Positions 1 through 20,557 of a stretch of DNA of 64,000 bases are shown here, piece by piece. A model generated the notes under the pieces. The model was given only the letters and a program-made list of their open reading frames with translations, was not told the DNA's origin and did not search any database. Location: NCBI GenBank assembly GCA_030544235.1, contig CM060475.1, forward strand, positions 7,938,420 through 8,002,419. The letters run 5' to 3'. Origin of the DNA: Lepturacanthus savala. Its lineage: Eukaryota; Chordata; Actinopteri; Scombriformes; Trichiuridae. Position 1 is the stretch's first letter. Each line of letters begins with the position of its first letter. The position numbers and the translations under genes are program-made.

Positions 1-570
1 CCCTCCACCACCACCGTATCCCTCCACCACCATCGTATCCCTCCACCACCGTATCCCTCCACCACCATCGTATCCCTCCACCACCACCGTATCCCTCCAC
101 CACCATCGTATCCCTCCACCACCGTATCCCTCCACCACCATCGTATCCCTCCACCACCATCGTATCCCTCCACCACCACCGTATCCCTCCACCACCACCG
201 TATCCCTCCACCACCATCGTATCCCTCCACCACCGTATCCCTCCACCACCATCGTATCCCTCCACCACCGTATCCCTCCACCACCGTCGTATCCCTCCAC
301 CATCATATCCCTCCACCACCACCGTATCCCTCCACCACCACCGTATCCCTCCACCACCACCGTATCCCTCCACCACCGTATCCCTCCACCATCGTATCCC
401 ACCACCACCGTATCCCTCCACCACCACCGTATCCCACCACCACCGTATCCCTCCACCATCATATCCCTCCACCATCGTATCCCTCCACCACCATCATATC
501 CCTCCACCACCACCGTATCCCTCCACCATCATATCCCTCCACCACCACCTTATCCCTCCACCACCACCGG
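1..570. repeat. Minisatellite in a dmd intron, about 16-19 bp unit
   Basis: Tandem copies of a CCCTCCACCACC(ACC)GTAT-type unit fill the left edge. They are one-sidedly pyrimidine-rich. The array continues beyond the window. Confidence 0.95.
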
Positions 571-769
571 GTCTACTTTATACGGAGGAGCACATCTTTA
601 ACTGATTAGCGATGAAGCTGCTGCAGGAAAAAAAACACAGAAAAAGTTCATTATATTAAAACTAAAAATATGGAAAATAAATTGACTGATTTTAAAAGTA
701 CAAGTACACACAAAAGTACTCGATTACAACAAGAAAAGTAAACCTACATACTCCTGATTTACACCTTAT

Positions 770-829
<60 letters not shown>

Positions 830-1378
830 ACGTTTGATACTAACTAATTATTGATTAATTAAAACAATAAATCAGGTTCAGGTGAGAAGTTCCAGGTGAA
901 AACAGTCATTTCACTATTGTAATCAATAAATAAATAAATTAATAAATAATTAATTAATTTAAAAATAAATAAAAAGCTGTATTTTTTATTTAATTGCATG
1001 TGTATCTTTGCAAATTGGAAATAAATAATCATTTTGTATACTTATTTATTTCTCTTCATATTTTTTTATTTTCAAATAAACTTTATTCATTTTATAAAAT
1101 TTCCTGTTTCGTCATTTAAATGTGCGTTTCTGTTTTTATTAATAATCAATCAATCGATAAAGTTTAAGTCCGATTTCTACTCCTTCACCTGTAGTTTCTC
1201 ACCTGTATTTCCTGCCGTGGTTGTGCTGAATGCTTCCATGTGCCAGCATGTCGCTCATCAATAATCAATACTGCGCTCAGACAGGAAACCGATCAGTGCG
1301 ATTTGATGATGGAGCTCTGAGTCGATCGGGAAAGATTCACCACTTCCTCTGGATGTATTGATCCCACTGACCTCTGCT
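571..1378. other. AT-rich intronic DNA with an (AT)n run
   Basis: This is the dmd intron upstream of exon 73. A TA dinucleotide run covers about 774-825. The rest is AT-rich with no exon I can support. Confidence 0.8.
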
Positions 1379-2690
1379 GAGGGAGAGGAGCGTTAGACCG
1401 ATCAATAATCAGACCAATCAATATTCAGACCGATCAATAATCATATTGATCAACAATCAGACCGATCAATATTCATATCTATTAATAATCAGACCAATCA
1501 ATATTCATATCGATCAATAATCAGACCGATCAATATTCATATCGATCAATATTCATATCGATCAATAATCAGACCGATCAATATTCATATCGATCAATAT
1601 TCATATCGATCAATAATCAGACCGATCAATAATCATATCGATCAATATTCATATCGATCAATAATCAGACCGATCAATAATCATATCGATCAATATTCAT
1701 ATCGATCAATAATCATATTGATCAATAATCAGACCGATCAATAATCATATTGATCAATAATCATATCGATCAATAATCAGACCGACCAATAATCATATCG
1801 ATCAATATTCATATCGATCAATAATCAGACCGATCGATATTCATAGCTATCAATAATCTGATCGATCAATAATCATATCGATCAATAATCAGATCGATCA
1901 ATATTCATATCTATCAATAATCAGACCGATCAATATTCATATCTATCAATAATCATATCGATCAGTAATCAGACCGATCAATATTCAGACCGATCAATAT
2001 TCATATCGATCAATATTCATATCGATCAATAATCAGACCGATCAATATTCATATCGATCAATATTCATATCGATCAATAATCAGACCGATCAATAATCAT
2101 ATCGATCAATATTCATATCGATCAATAATCAGACCGATCAATAATCATATCGATCAATATTCATATCGATCAATAATCATATTGATCAATAATCAGACCG
2201 ATCAATAATCATATTGATCAATAATCATATCGATCAATAATCAGACCGACCAATAATCATATCGATCAATATTCATATCGATCAATAATCAGACCGATCG
2301 ATATTCATAGCTATCAATAATCTGATCGATCAATAATCATATCGATCAATAATCAGATCGATCAATATTCATATCTATCAATAATCAGACCGATCAATAT
2401 TCATATCTATCAATAATCATATCGATCAGTAATCAGACCGATCAATATTCATATCTATCAATAATCAGACCGATCAATATTCATATCGATCAATAATCAG
2501 ACCGATCAATATTCATATCTATCAATAATCATATTGATCAATATTCATATCGTTCAATAATCAGATCGATCAATAATCAGACCGATCAATATTCATATGG
2601 ATCAATATTCAGACCGATCAATAATCAGATCGATCAATAATCAGACCGATCAATAATCAGATTGATCAATAATCAGATCAAACATCCAGC
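1379..2690. repeat. 16-bp minisatellite with higher-order duplication
   Basis: Units of the type CGATCAATAATCAGAC alternate with ATTCATAT variants. A rare variant block (TCATAGCTATCAATAATCTG) occurs at 1841 and again at 2305, an offset of 464 bp or 29 units, so part of the array was duplicated as a block. Confidence 0.95.
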
Positions 2691-3087
2691 CAATCAACAG
2701 CTGATTAATTATCAATCAGCCAATCAGCAGCCACATGTATCCATATATTATTATAATAATATTAATCATTTTAATTTAATTAAATATTTTATCCTTGATT
2801 TTTTTAACATCATCTATTATAAAATATTTTTCTCTAAATAAAGATTTTTTTTTTAATTTTGTCTTTTTAGTTTATTTCAATAAAGAATTTTACAATTGAA
2901 TGAAAAATCCAATATAGATTTAATTATTATTCACCTCTACCTGGACAATGTAAGTATAAACTGGATTAATAAGAATAATAAGAGGTTGGTGGATCTGGTC
3001 CTGGTCCAGGTCCTGGTCCTGGTCCAGGTCCTGGTCCAGGTCCAGGTCCTGGTCCGGGTTCTGATGGCTCTGTTTCTTCCTCTGCAG

Positions 3088-11143
<8,056 letters not shown>

Positions 11144-12710
11144 TACCCCCCCCCTGGGCCCCTCCATCCAGCCCCGCCCCCTGCCCCTCCCCCCTCCCCA
11201 CCAACCGCATGCTTTTCTAGTCGAAACAACTGGACGGGAAACAGTTTACAAAGAGAATATATCTAAGGTCTATTTTTGTGAAGGATGCAGCGACGGCGCG
11301 TTAAAAAAAAACAAACACACAAACAAACAACAACAACAAAAAAAACAACAAACAAACTTCTAATTATAACTTGTAGATTTGAGTAGTTTCTTAAAACGTC
11401 CTGTTTTATTCTTATTAACAGACGCTGGTTTTTAAACTTCTATGCAATTGTATAAAGAGACTGAGACGAGAGAGAAAGTCGTGTTCGTGTGGTCGTATAT
11501 TCAACAAAAAAAAAGAAGCATTTCAGACACATATATAAATATATATGTATAATGACACATATACATATATATATGTATCATAAAAAGACTGATTGTAAAT
11601 CATAAGGTGCTTTATAAGAGGAGAAACTGTCTTTATATAACAGCAGCGTACACGACTGTCAAAGGTAATGCAGGCATCTTTACAGTAGTGTGTGTGTGTG
11701 TGTGTGTGTGTGTTCCTATCTTGACGTCGTGAGGACCTTGGCGTTGTGCGAACTAGCTTTCCGAGCGGTCCCGTCCGCGTTTTGCGCCGTTCCGGCTCCA
11801 AGCGCAGCGGCGAGGGTCCTCGCGAAAGGGGTCGGGGTCCCCGCAACGTCGCGGAGGCGCGCGTGTGTGTGTGGTGCCTAATTTCCACATAGCATTACAG
11901 CTTTTTTTTTTGTTTGTTTTTCTCTTTTATTTTGTTAAAATCACTGACTCATCCGTCCATCTTCCTTATTATTATTATTATTATTAAATATTGTCGTCTC
12001 CATGGCAACGGTGTTTGTTTCATGCTCCGTTTCATGCTAACAGTAAAAGCTGCGATTCAGAACATCGTTGGACTCTGATTCAAGTTTCGGAAACTAATTG
12101 ATATCATAGGCTCGAAATATTAAGCCCCGCCCCCCTTTCCCCGTGATCCAATCAAAGGAGAGGATTTCATTTAAATCCCCCCAAATGATGTTTTTCAAGG
12201 ATTCCGAGGCCTTTTTTTCGACCCGGATCTCGCAAATTAGCAGTTTAAAGGTTTAAAGTCGTGCTAACTCAAGCTCGCGTGAACAAATATGATGTTCTGG
12301 AGGAATGAAATCCGCCCGGCAACACAAAGCTCTACCTCGTAGGAGTCCGCACAGTTCAGACACACTGATTTCCTTCATTATTGGTTTAAATCCAGTCGTT
12401 TATTGCAGTGGAACTGGTCAAATAATCAGGATATTGTGTTGTGTTAGCATTAGCATGTGATTGATAACATCCTCATTATTCTTCTTTTATTATTATGTGG
12501 TTTTTTTTTTTGTTTGTTTGCTTGTTTTGCAGCATGAATCGGCAGATTCTGATCCAGACACTGGATTTGTTTTACTTGTCACGTATTATTTCATTGACGA
12601 CGCGTCGACGCTTCACAACATATCAGATTCCACCGACTCTTTGCCTTACTACTGTAAAATCAAATGCTTTACTGTGCATCAATAAAGCAGCTTGTTGTTC
12701 ACCTGCTTCT
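11144..12710 (+). other. dmd: dmd 3' untranslated region
   Basis: This is non-repetitive sequence directly after the dystrophin stop codon. It includes an A-rich stretch (11305-11350), a GT run (11689-11712), a GC-rich patch (11740-11870) and an ATT run near 11970. The AATAAA at 12681-12686 is the likely polyadenylation signal, after which the next minisatellite begins. A motif resembling an RFX X-box (CCATGGCAAC) lies near 12000. The exact 3' end is inferred. Confidence 0.7.
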
Positions 12711-12789
12711 GCTTCTTCTCTGCACCGAGTCTGATGGTTTTCTACGTTAGGTTTATATTCAGATAGGTTTCATGTGGTTTTATTTCTGT

Positions 12790-13665
12790 TTTTAAGGTTT
12801 TCTAGTGTCAATCATGTCTTTGTGTCCATCACATCTTCATGTCCATTGTGTCTTCATGTCCATCGTGTCCATCATGTCTTTGTGTCCATCATGTCTTTGT
12901 CTTCATGTCCATCACATCATCGTCTCCATCGTGTCTTTGTGTCCAACACGTCATTGTGTCCATCGTGTCTTCATGTCCATCGTGTCTTCATGTCCATCGT
13001 GTCTTCGCGTCCATCGTATCTTCTTGTCCATCATGTCTTCATGTCATCACATCTTCATGTCCATTGTGTCTTCATGTCCATCATGTCTTTGTGTCCATCG
13101 TATCTTCTTGTCCATCGTGTCTTTGTGTCCATCATGTCTTCATGTCCATCACATTGTCTCCATTGTGTCTGTGTCCAACACGTCGTTGTGTCCATCGTGT
13201 CTTCGTGTCCATCGTATCTTCTTGTCCATCGTGTCTTTGTGTCCATCGTATCTTCTTGTCCATCATGTCTTCATGTCCATTGTGTCTTCATGTCCATCAC
13301 ATCATCGTCTCCATTGTGTCTGTGTCCAACACGTCGTTGTGTCCATCGTGTCTTTGTGTCCATTGTGTCTTCATGTCCATCGTGTCTTCATGTCCATCGT
13401 GTCTTCATGTCCATCGTATCTTCTTGTCCATCATGTCTTCATGTCATCACATCTTCATGTCCATCGTGTCTTCATGTCCATCGTGTCGTCATGTCCATCA
13501 CATCATCGTCTCCATCGTGTCTTTGTGTCCAACACGTCAATGTGTCCATCGTGTCTTCATGTCCATCGTGTCTTTGTGTCCATTGTGTCTTCATGTCCAT
13601 CATGTCTTTATGTCCATCACATCATCGTGTCCATCGCGTCTTTATGTCCATTCCCATTGATTTTT
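12790..13665. repeat. 17-18 bp minisatellite downstream of dmd
   Basis: About 50 copies of TGTCCATCGTGTCTTCA with variants. All three forward frames stay open for 270-300 codons, as expected for a repeat that lacks stops, and they give low-complexity Ser/Cys/Val/His proteins. Confidence 0.95.
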
Positions 13666-14815
13666 AATGTCAACTCATCTCCTTGGTGTGGACGTCTCAC
13701 TAGAGACGTTGGAGATTGATGGAGTTTATTCATGTTGTTCTATAACATAACAACGTGAAATCAGTGGATTTATTTAAATTTATACTGAACAAATAAAAGG
13801 TTCTATAACGACCAGAGGAAGATCTGGGACAAAGCAGCAGAATCATGATCATAATCATATATTTGGGTAATAATCTGATGACAGATGGTTTTACTACATA
13901 TTTATTAGCCAATAAAGGAAGAGGAGCATCCTTTCATGAATTTCAACAGAAACCAACAGGAGAATGCTTTAAAGCTGATAGCGTTGCTGCTAAACCTGGA
14001 GTTTCTGCTTTCAGCTGGAAACAGGAAGTTCAGCGAGGAAACAAACAGGAAGTGGTGTGACTCAGCGGTCAGAGGTCCGCCCAACCCGGCCACAAATTTC
14101 AAAACGAACAAGTTCACTCACAGTTCACAATCGTTCATAATTAATAGATTTAATAGAAGATGAACGCGTTCAGTGGTCGTTTCTTCGCTGATGACGCCAG
14201 CGTTTCCTGAGATGAAGACACCAGGATTCATTCATTCACATGGACCAGCACAGGAGTCCAGACCTTCATGGACCAGGACCCCCAATAGCAGGGGTCACCA
14301 GTCCTGGTCCAGAAGGGCCGGCATGGGTCCAGTTTTTAGTTCCGACAACCTGATTCTACTAATCTACCGCTCGACCAATTGTTAACCCAGTGGAGTCCCT
14401 TGACGCACCGTCAAAATCACAGGACAGGTTTCGTCCGCCGTGGCTGGAAGACGCAGCCTCGCTGAGTCGCCGTTTCAACTCTTGTTGAAAGTGCTGACCT
14501 CGAACTTTACATCGGTCCAGAAATTGTGCTGATAGGCCGAGTAAAACCAGAGCTGTGAGAAGTTAAATACGCCATACTTTGGCGTTACTTTTTTCTGCAG
14601 CGATCGTGCAACGATCGGTATGACATACCCCGTTATACGTATTTGTAGTTTTCATGGTAAAATACATACAATGTATGTCAAAATGAAAATAAAATGACCA
14701 TAAATCCACACATGTGAGGTTGTGCTGAACAAAATGATACCAAGCAATGCCAGGTAACGCAGCTTTTAATGTGAAATATAAGGGTAAAATCAAAAAAGTA
14801 GTCAAAATGTTATTA
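13666..14815. other. Intergenic sequence, no gene recognised
   Basis: This is unique-looking DNA between dmd and the telomere-like array. Short open frames of 60-80 codons occur on both strands with no recognisable domain, start context or splice pattern. Confidence 0.6.
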
Positions 14816-15038
14816 TAATATCAAAGTAGTTAGGTTAGGGTTAAGGTTAGAGTTAATGTTAGAGTAAAGTGTTAAAGTTAGGGTTAGAAATTAGGGTCTA
14901 GTTAAGGGTTACGGTTAGGTTTAAGGTTCAGATTAGGGTTATGGTTAGTAGTTAGGGCCTAGTTAAGGGTTAAGTTTATGGTTAGCAGTTAGGGTTAAGT
15001 TTAAGGTCAGGGTCGGGGTTCAGGGTAAATATGGCACA

Positions 15039-15315
15039 GGTTTTATGGTCTCCCAGGCTTCACAGACCTTCAGCTCTGAGTGGGAGTCGAACCCTGTCCT
15101 ACCACATCCCTGTCTGGAAGAAGGTGGCTGAGCCATAGGTTGAGTATGGGGACTGGGAATGGGAGAATCCATTTGGTGACATCAGCAACAAAAACCAAGG
15201 AAAGGATGGGATGATGGTGGATATACATTAAAAAGGGGGGGAAGAAGGAAAGTGAAGTGCTATGTGTGCAATAATAAAGCATGCATAAATATAATAATAA
15301 TATAAAATATAAGGA
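15039..15315 (-). mobile_element. tRNA-derived SINE copy 1
   Basis: On the minus strand a Pol III A-box-like sequence (TGGCTCAGCCACC, 15135-15123) is followed by an exact B box (GGTTCGACTCC, 15093-15083), a spacing that fits a tRNA head. About 175 bp (15039-15212) is nearly identical to the copy at 17024. An AT-rich stretch with A-rich segments lies on the other side. SINE is inferred from the boxes and the repeated occurrence; the family is not identified. Confidence 0.65.
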
Positions 15316-17023
15316 AAGAAAAGATAAAACACAATGTAGCAAGCATGCATACAATTGCAATAAAAATACAATAAGAAAATACAATAAAAGGGGAAATCAC
15401 ACCAATAATGTAAAAGAATAAATAATATAATATAAGATTAAAAGTGAAAGAAGAAGAAGTATTTAAAAGGGGTTAGGGGAGGGGTAAAGGTTGGGGTTAG
15501 GGGTGAGGTAAGGGTCAGGGTTAGGATAGGGTAAAGTAGCAGTTAGGACCTAGTTAAGGGTTAAGGGTTAGGGTTAGCAGTTAGGACCTAGTTAAGGGTT
15601 AAGGGTTAGCAGTTAGGGCCTAGTTAAGCGTTAAGGGTTACGGTTAGTAGTTAGGACCTAGTTATGGGTTAGGGTTAGCAGTTAGGACCTAGTTAAGCAT
15701 TAAGGGTTACGGTTAGTAGTTAGGACCTAGTTATGGGTTAGGGTTAGCAGTTAGGACCTAGTTAAGGGTTGGGTTAGGGTTAGCAGTTAGGACCTAGTTA
15801 AGGGTTAAGGGTTAGGGACTAGGTTCAGTTTAAGGTTAGCAGTTAGGCCTAGTTAAGGGTTAGGGTTAGGGACTAGGTTCAGTTTAAGGTTAGCAGTTAG
15901 GACCTAGTTAAGGGTTAAGGGTTAGGGTTAGCAGTTAGGGCCTAGTTAAGGGTTAAGGGTTAGGGACTAGGTTCAGTTTAAGGTTAGCAGTTAGGACCTA
16001 GTTAAGGGTTAAGGGTTAAGGGTTAGGGACTAGGTTCAGTTTAAGGTTAGCAGTTAGGACCTAGTTAAGGGTTAAGGGTTAGAGTTAGCAGTTAGGACCT
16101 AGTTAAGGGTTAAGGGTTAGGGACTAGGTTCAGTTTAAGGTTAGCAGTTAGGACCTAGTTAAAGGTTAAGGTTAGGGTTAGCAGTTAGCGCCTAGTTAAG
16201 GGTTAAGGGTTAGAGTTAGCAGTTAGGACCTAGTTAAGGGTTAAGGGTTAGGGACTAGGTTCAGTTTAAGGTTAGCAGTTAGGCCTAGTTAAGGGTTAGG
16301 GTTAGCAGTTAGGGCCTAGTTAAGGGTTAAGGGTTAGGGACTAGGTTCAGTTTAAGGTTAGCAGTTAGGACCTAGTTAAGGGTTAAGGGTTAGGGACTAG
16401 GTTCAGTTTAAGGTTATCAGTTAGGACCTAGTTAAGGGTTAAGGGTTAGAGTTAGCAGTTAGGACCTAGTTAAGGGTTAAGGGTTAAGGGTTAGGGACTA
16501 GGTTCAGTTTAAGGTTAGCAGTTAGGACCTAGTTAAAGGTTAAGGTTAGGGTTAGCAGTTAGCGCCTAGTTAAGGGTTAAGGGTTAGAGTTAGCAGTTAG
16601 GGCCTAGTTAAGGGTTAAGGGATAGGATTAGCAGTTAGGACCTAGTTAAGCGTTAAGGGATAGGATTAGCAGTTAGGACCTAGTTAAGGGTTAAGGTTAG
16701 GGACTAGGTTCAGTTTAAGGTTAGCAGTTAGGACCTAGTTAAGGGTTAAGGGTTAGGGTTAGGGTTAGGGTTAGGTCAAGGTCAGGTCAGGGTGAGGTTA
16801 AATTAGGGTCAGTTGATAGATAAGGGTTAAAGTTATGTTTATGGTTGGCTGAAAGGAGAGGTGAGGGTTAGGGTAAAGGTCAGGGTTAAGGTTAGGGTTG
16901 AGGTTAGGGTTGGGGTTCAGGGTATTGATTAAATTTTGGTGCTCTGGCCAGCTGTTGAGTCCCCGATGCCCCAAGCAGGGGGTAGGAGGGGAAAGAAGGG
17001 GGGGGGGGGGGTAATAGGGGAGA

Positions 17024-17245
17024 GGTTTTATGGTCTCCCAGGCTCCACAGACCTACAGCTCTGAGTGGGAGTCGAACCCTGTCCTACCACATCCCTGTCT
17101 GGAAAGAGGTGGTTGAGCCATTGGTTGAGTATGGGGACTTGGAGTAGGAGAATCCATTTAGTGACATCAGCAACAAAAACCAGGGTAAGGATGGGACCAT
17201 AATACATGCATGAAATAAATAATATAAATATATAAATTATAAGGT
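17024..17245 (-). mobile_element. tRNA-derived SINE copy 2
   Basis: This is the second copy of the element at 15039, in the same orientation. Its B box lies at 17078-17068 and its A-box-like sequence (TGGCTCAACCACC) at 17120-17108. The two copies flank the core of the telomere-like array about 2 kb apart. The AT-rich ends resemble each other more loosely. Confidence 0.65.
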
Positions 17246-18359
17246 AAGTGCTGCACAGCAATCAACATAAGAAATATTTCTGTGGAAATAATAAGTACAC
17301 ATCTAGAGAAAGAGAAAAATAGGTGCTGGGGGTAGGAGGGGGTTTGGGTTTAAGGTAGGGTGAAGTTTAAGGTTAAGGGTTGGGGTAAGGGTTAAAGTTG
17401 GGGGTAAAGGTAGGGGTCAGGGTCAGGGTAAAGGTAGGTTTTGAGGTAAGGGTTAAGGTTAGGGGTGAGGTAAGGGTCAGGGTTAGGGTTAGGGTAAAGG
17501 GTTAGGGTAGTGGTAAAGTTTGGGGTCAGGGTCAAGGTTAGGGGTTAGATACAGGGTTAAGGTTAGGGTTAACTTTAAGGTTAAGGATTAAGACAAGGGT
17601 CAGGGTAAATGGTTAGGATTATGGTCAGGGTTAAGGTTAGGGTTAGGGGTGAGGTAAGTGTCAGGGTTAGGGTTAGGGTAAAGGGTTAGGATTAGGGTTA
17701 AGGTTAGGGTCAGGGTTAAGGTTAGGGTTAGGGTTAGGGTTAGGGTTAAGATGGGTTAGGGTTAAGATTAAGATAAGGGTCAGGGTAAAGGGTTAGGATT
17801 ATGGTCAGGGTTAAGGTTAGGGTTAGGGGTGAGGTAAGTGTCAGGGTTAGGGTTAGGGTAAAGGGTTAGGATTAGGGTTAAGGTTAGGGTCAGGGTTAAG
17901 GTTAGGGTCAGGGTTAAGGGTCCGGGTTAAGATTTGGGGTGAGGTTTGAGGTCAGGGTTAAAGTCAGAGTGAGGGTAAATTGAAAATGGTTTAAGAAAAA
18001 ATAGAGTAGGGTTAGGGTTAGGGAGATACCATGCTAGGACCCCCGGTGCAAGGGTGCCTAGTCTGTGTATCCAGACACGCTCTGCCCTAGGGTTAGGGTT
18101 AAGGTCAAGGTCAGGGTTAGGGAACCTTTGATGATAATTACAGCCTCTCATCTTTTTAAGTTGCTAAACTCACACAATGATTTGCCAACTGTTTTTCAGC
18201 CTGTGGGTCTATGAGGAAGTTAAAGTGTGGAGTCACTATGGAGACGAGGTCGTGGTTTAGGGTGTGACAGGTGTAATTTAATCCAGTTTGGAGCCGATAT
18301 CTTTTTCTTACTTTATTCATTTGAGGCGTATTTACAGCAGTGACGTAGCCGCGGCTGTT

Positions 18360-18536
18360 GCCTTCATATTATAAATTAGCTGGCACCAACTCACTCTAGT
18401 CCAGTCAGGTCCGGCAGCACTTTATTATCTCAGGTTGGTAACTTGAATATTCCGTTTAAATATCAGGAGATCATCTATTCGACTGAATAATGTGTTTTAT
18501 TGCTGCAGCTTCCTGGACCCCAGCACAACTCTGACG
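18360..18536 (+). promoter_or_regulatory. mfap4 promoter and non-coding 5' exon
   Basis: TATAAATT at 18370-18377 is followed about 60 bp later by a donor (CTCAG|GTTGG, exon end 18433) and then by an acceptor (TTGCTGCAG, to 18508) just before the ATG at 18537. This suggests a short non-coding first exon at about 18400-18433 and a 75-bp intron. The transcription start is inferred from the TATA spacing. Confidence 0.55.
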
Positions 18537-20557
18537 ATGAAGGTGAGATTTTATTCAGAATTTATCCAGAATCAGCAGTTACAAGATGGAACTTTGGTGT
18601 TTTTCTTGATTTTAGTTCAGTTCACAAAAATACAGAAATCTACAGATTCGTGTTTCCTCTATATTCTCATTTGTGGTGTAAAGTCAGAGTCTTTCAGGTT
18701 TTAGTTCAGAAGCCTCAGATAGAGTCAGCTGTTTTATCAATGTTTCATCTACTCAGTGAATGTTGCAGTGAGTTTCTGCTGTTTCTGCAGCAGCTTTCAG
18801 TCCTCGTCCTGGTCCTCCTCGGTCCGGTGTTGACCTGCTGTTTCTCCCTCGTCCTGCCGAAGGACTGCAGTGACATTTACTACAGACCCAGCGGAGTGTT
18901 CACCATCTACCCCATCGGAGCCACGTCTGCTGTCCAGGTACACCACTTCCTGTCTGGTACAGGTACACCCCTTCCTGTCTGGTACAGGTGCACCACTTCC
19001 TGTGTCGTACAGGTACACCCCATCCTGTCTGGTACAGGTACACCACTTCCTGTCCGATTCAGGTACACCACTTCCTGTCTGTACAGGTACACCCCTTCCT
19101 GTCTGGTAGAGGTACACCACTTCCTGTCTGGTACAGGTACACCCTATCCTGTCTGGGACAGGTACACCACTTCCTGTCTGTTACAGATACACCACTTCCT
19201 GTCTGGTGCAGGTACACCACTTCCTTTCTTGGAAAGGTACACCACTTCCTGCTTGGTGCAGGTACACCCCATTCTGTCTGTACAGGTACACCACTTCTTG
19301 TCTATACAGGTACACCACTTCCTGTCTGATACAGGTACACCACTTCCTGTCTGGTACAGGTAAACCACTTCCTGTCTGGGACAGGTACACCACTTCCTGT
19401 CTGTACAGGTGCACCACTTCCTGTCTGGGACAGGTACACCACTTCCTGTCTGTTACAGATGCATCACTTCCTCTCTGGTGCAGGTACACCACTTCCCTTC
19501 TTGGAAAGGTACACCACTTCCTGTCTGGTGCAGGTATTAGATAATTACCTCTCTTATCTAGAGACTCATTTCTGTAACATTTTTTCTTTAAAGTATAAAA
19601 TAACAGTCAGAGACTTAAAGGCTCATAGGCTTCAAAGGGTTAAATAAAGTCAGAAGTTTAGTTTCTACTGACTAATGACGTCGTCTGTGCAGGTTTACTG
19701 CGACATGAACTCTGGAGGACGCTGGACGGTGAGTTTTACACTGGTCACAGGCACTTCCTGTTGGACCTTCACAATAAATCCACCTTGTAGCGTTGAACCT
19801 GAGCTGCAGAGTTTAACCCCTCACCCTCCAGGTGTTCCAGAGGAGGATGGATGGCTCGGTGAACTTCTATAGACCCTGGAATCACTACAGGACGGGCTTC
19901 GGCAGCGCTGCTGGAGAGTACTGGCTCGGTGAGTACGGAACCCATGAATTTAACCAAATATTCAGAGAAACTCTGACGTGGCTTCGTGTTTGTGTGTTTT
20001 CAGGCCTGGAGAATGTCTACAACCTGATTCTGAAGAGGAAGTATGAGCTGAGGGTGGATGTGGAGGACTTCAGTGGGAACAAAGCGTTCGCTCATTACTC
20101 ATCGTTCTCCATCACCTCTGAGTCCAACGGATACCGACTGCACGTGCATGGATTCACTAATGGAGGAGCAGGTGTGTTAATACCTGGGGTTAATATTAAT
20201 CTATGAATGAAACCAAAACCTGAACCCAGACCAGACCTCCAGGACCAAGTGGTGCTGTACTAATGTAGTGTTAATAGTGATCCCACTTGCTTGTCTTCTG
20301 TAGGAGACTCCCTGAGTTACCACAACGGACAGAAGTTCTCCACCTTCGACAGAGACCATGACCAGTGGTTCGGTGGGAACTGTGCCAAGTCGTACCTGGG
20401 GGCGTTCTGGTACAACGGCTGTCACTACACTAACCCCAACGGGATCTATCGCTGGGGGGCTGATAACAGCCTGTTTGCTGTTGGAGTGGAGTGGAGGACC
20501 TGGAAGGGTCTGGACTACTCCCTGAAGGCCATCAGCATGAAGATCCGTCCTGTCTAA
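18537..20557 (+). CDS. mfap4: Microfibril-associated glycoprotein 4-like secreted protein (fibrinogen-related domain)
   Basis: Coding exons are 18537-18542, 18791-18937, 19693-19728, 19832-19928, 20004-20171 and 20304-20557, giving a 235-residue protein. The first coding exon is only Met-Lys. Exon 2 supplies a hydrophobic signal peptide (LSVLVLVLLGPVLTCC), then the mature N-terminus with DCSDIYYRPSGVFTIYP. The rest is a fibrinogen-related domain: VYCDMNSGGRWTVFQRRMDG, YWLGLENVYNLI, a calcium-site-like FDRDHDQW, then NCAKSYLGAFWYNGCHYTNP with the late cysteine pair, ending SLKAISMKIRPV. This family is extracellular, binds matrix or carbohydrate, and is expanded in teleosts. AATAAA at 20666-20671 is the likely poly(A) signal. 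Intron 2 is almost wholly a donor-derived repeat. The symbol is a family assignment and paralogue number is not resolved. Confidence 0.88.
18938..19535. repeat. Array built on the mfap4 exon 2 donor, about 25 bp unit
   Basis: The array begins exactly at the donor (GTCCAG|GTACACCACTTCC). About 23 further units follow, many carrying an ACAG|GTACACC donor-like sequence. Units are of the type GTACACCACTTCCTGTCTGG plus TACAG. Confidence 0.9.

Larger units (their letters stand above)
14816..18140. repeat. Degenerate telomere-like (TTAGGG-type) array
   Basis: GGTTAGGGTTA and GGGTTAAGGGTTAG units alternate with a higher-order unit carrying GCAGTTAGGACCTAGTTAAG and, in many copies, GGGACTAGGTTCAGTTTAAG. 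The densest part is about 15540-16780. It is interrupted by two SINE copies and their AT-rich flanks. The units are too diverged for a functional telomere and are best called interstitial telomere-like repeats. Confidence 0.85.

Noticed and set aside
12774..13719. Three overlapping + frames of 270-304 codons (Ser/Cys/His-rich)
   Set aside because: They are translations of a 17-18 bp minisatellite. All three phases are open and repetitive, with no start context or domain.
15083..15135. A functional tRNA gene
   Set aside because: Box motifs are present, but I could not build the acceptor stem and anticodon arm. The repeated copy with AT-rich flank fits a SINE.
15070..15384. 104-codon minus frame shared with 17028-17261 as a small gene family
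   Set aside because: The shared part is the SINE with Pol III A and B boxes. The frames diverge and have no domain.
14816..18140. A true chromosome-end telomere
   Set aside because: Units are diverged, interrupted by SINEs and flanked by genes on both sides.
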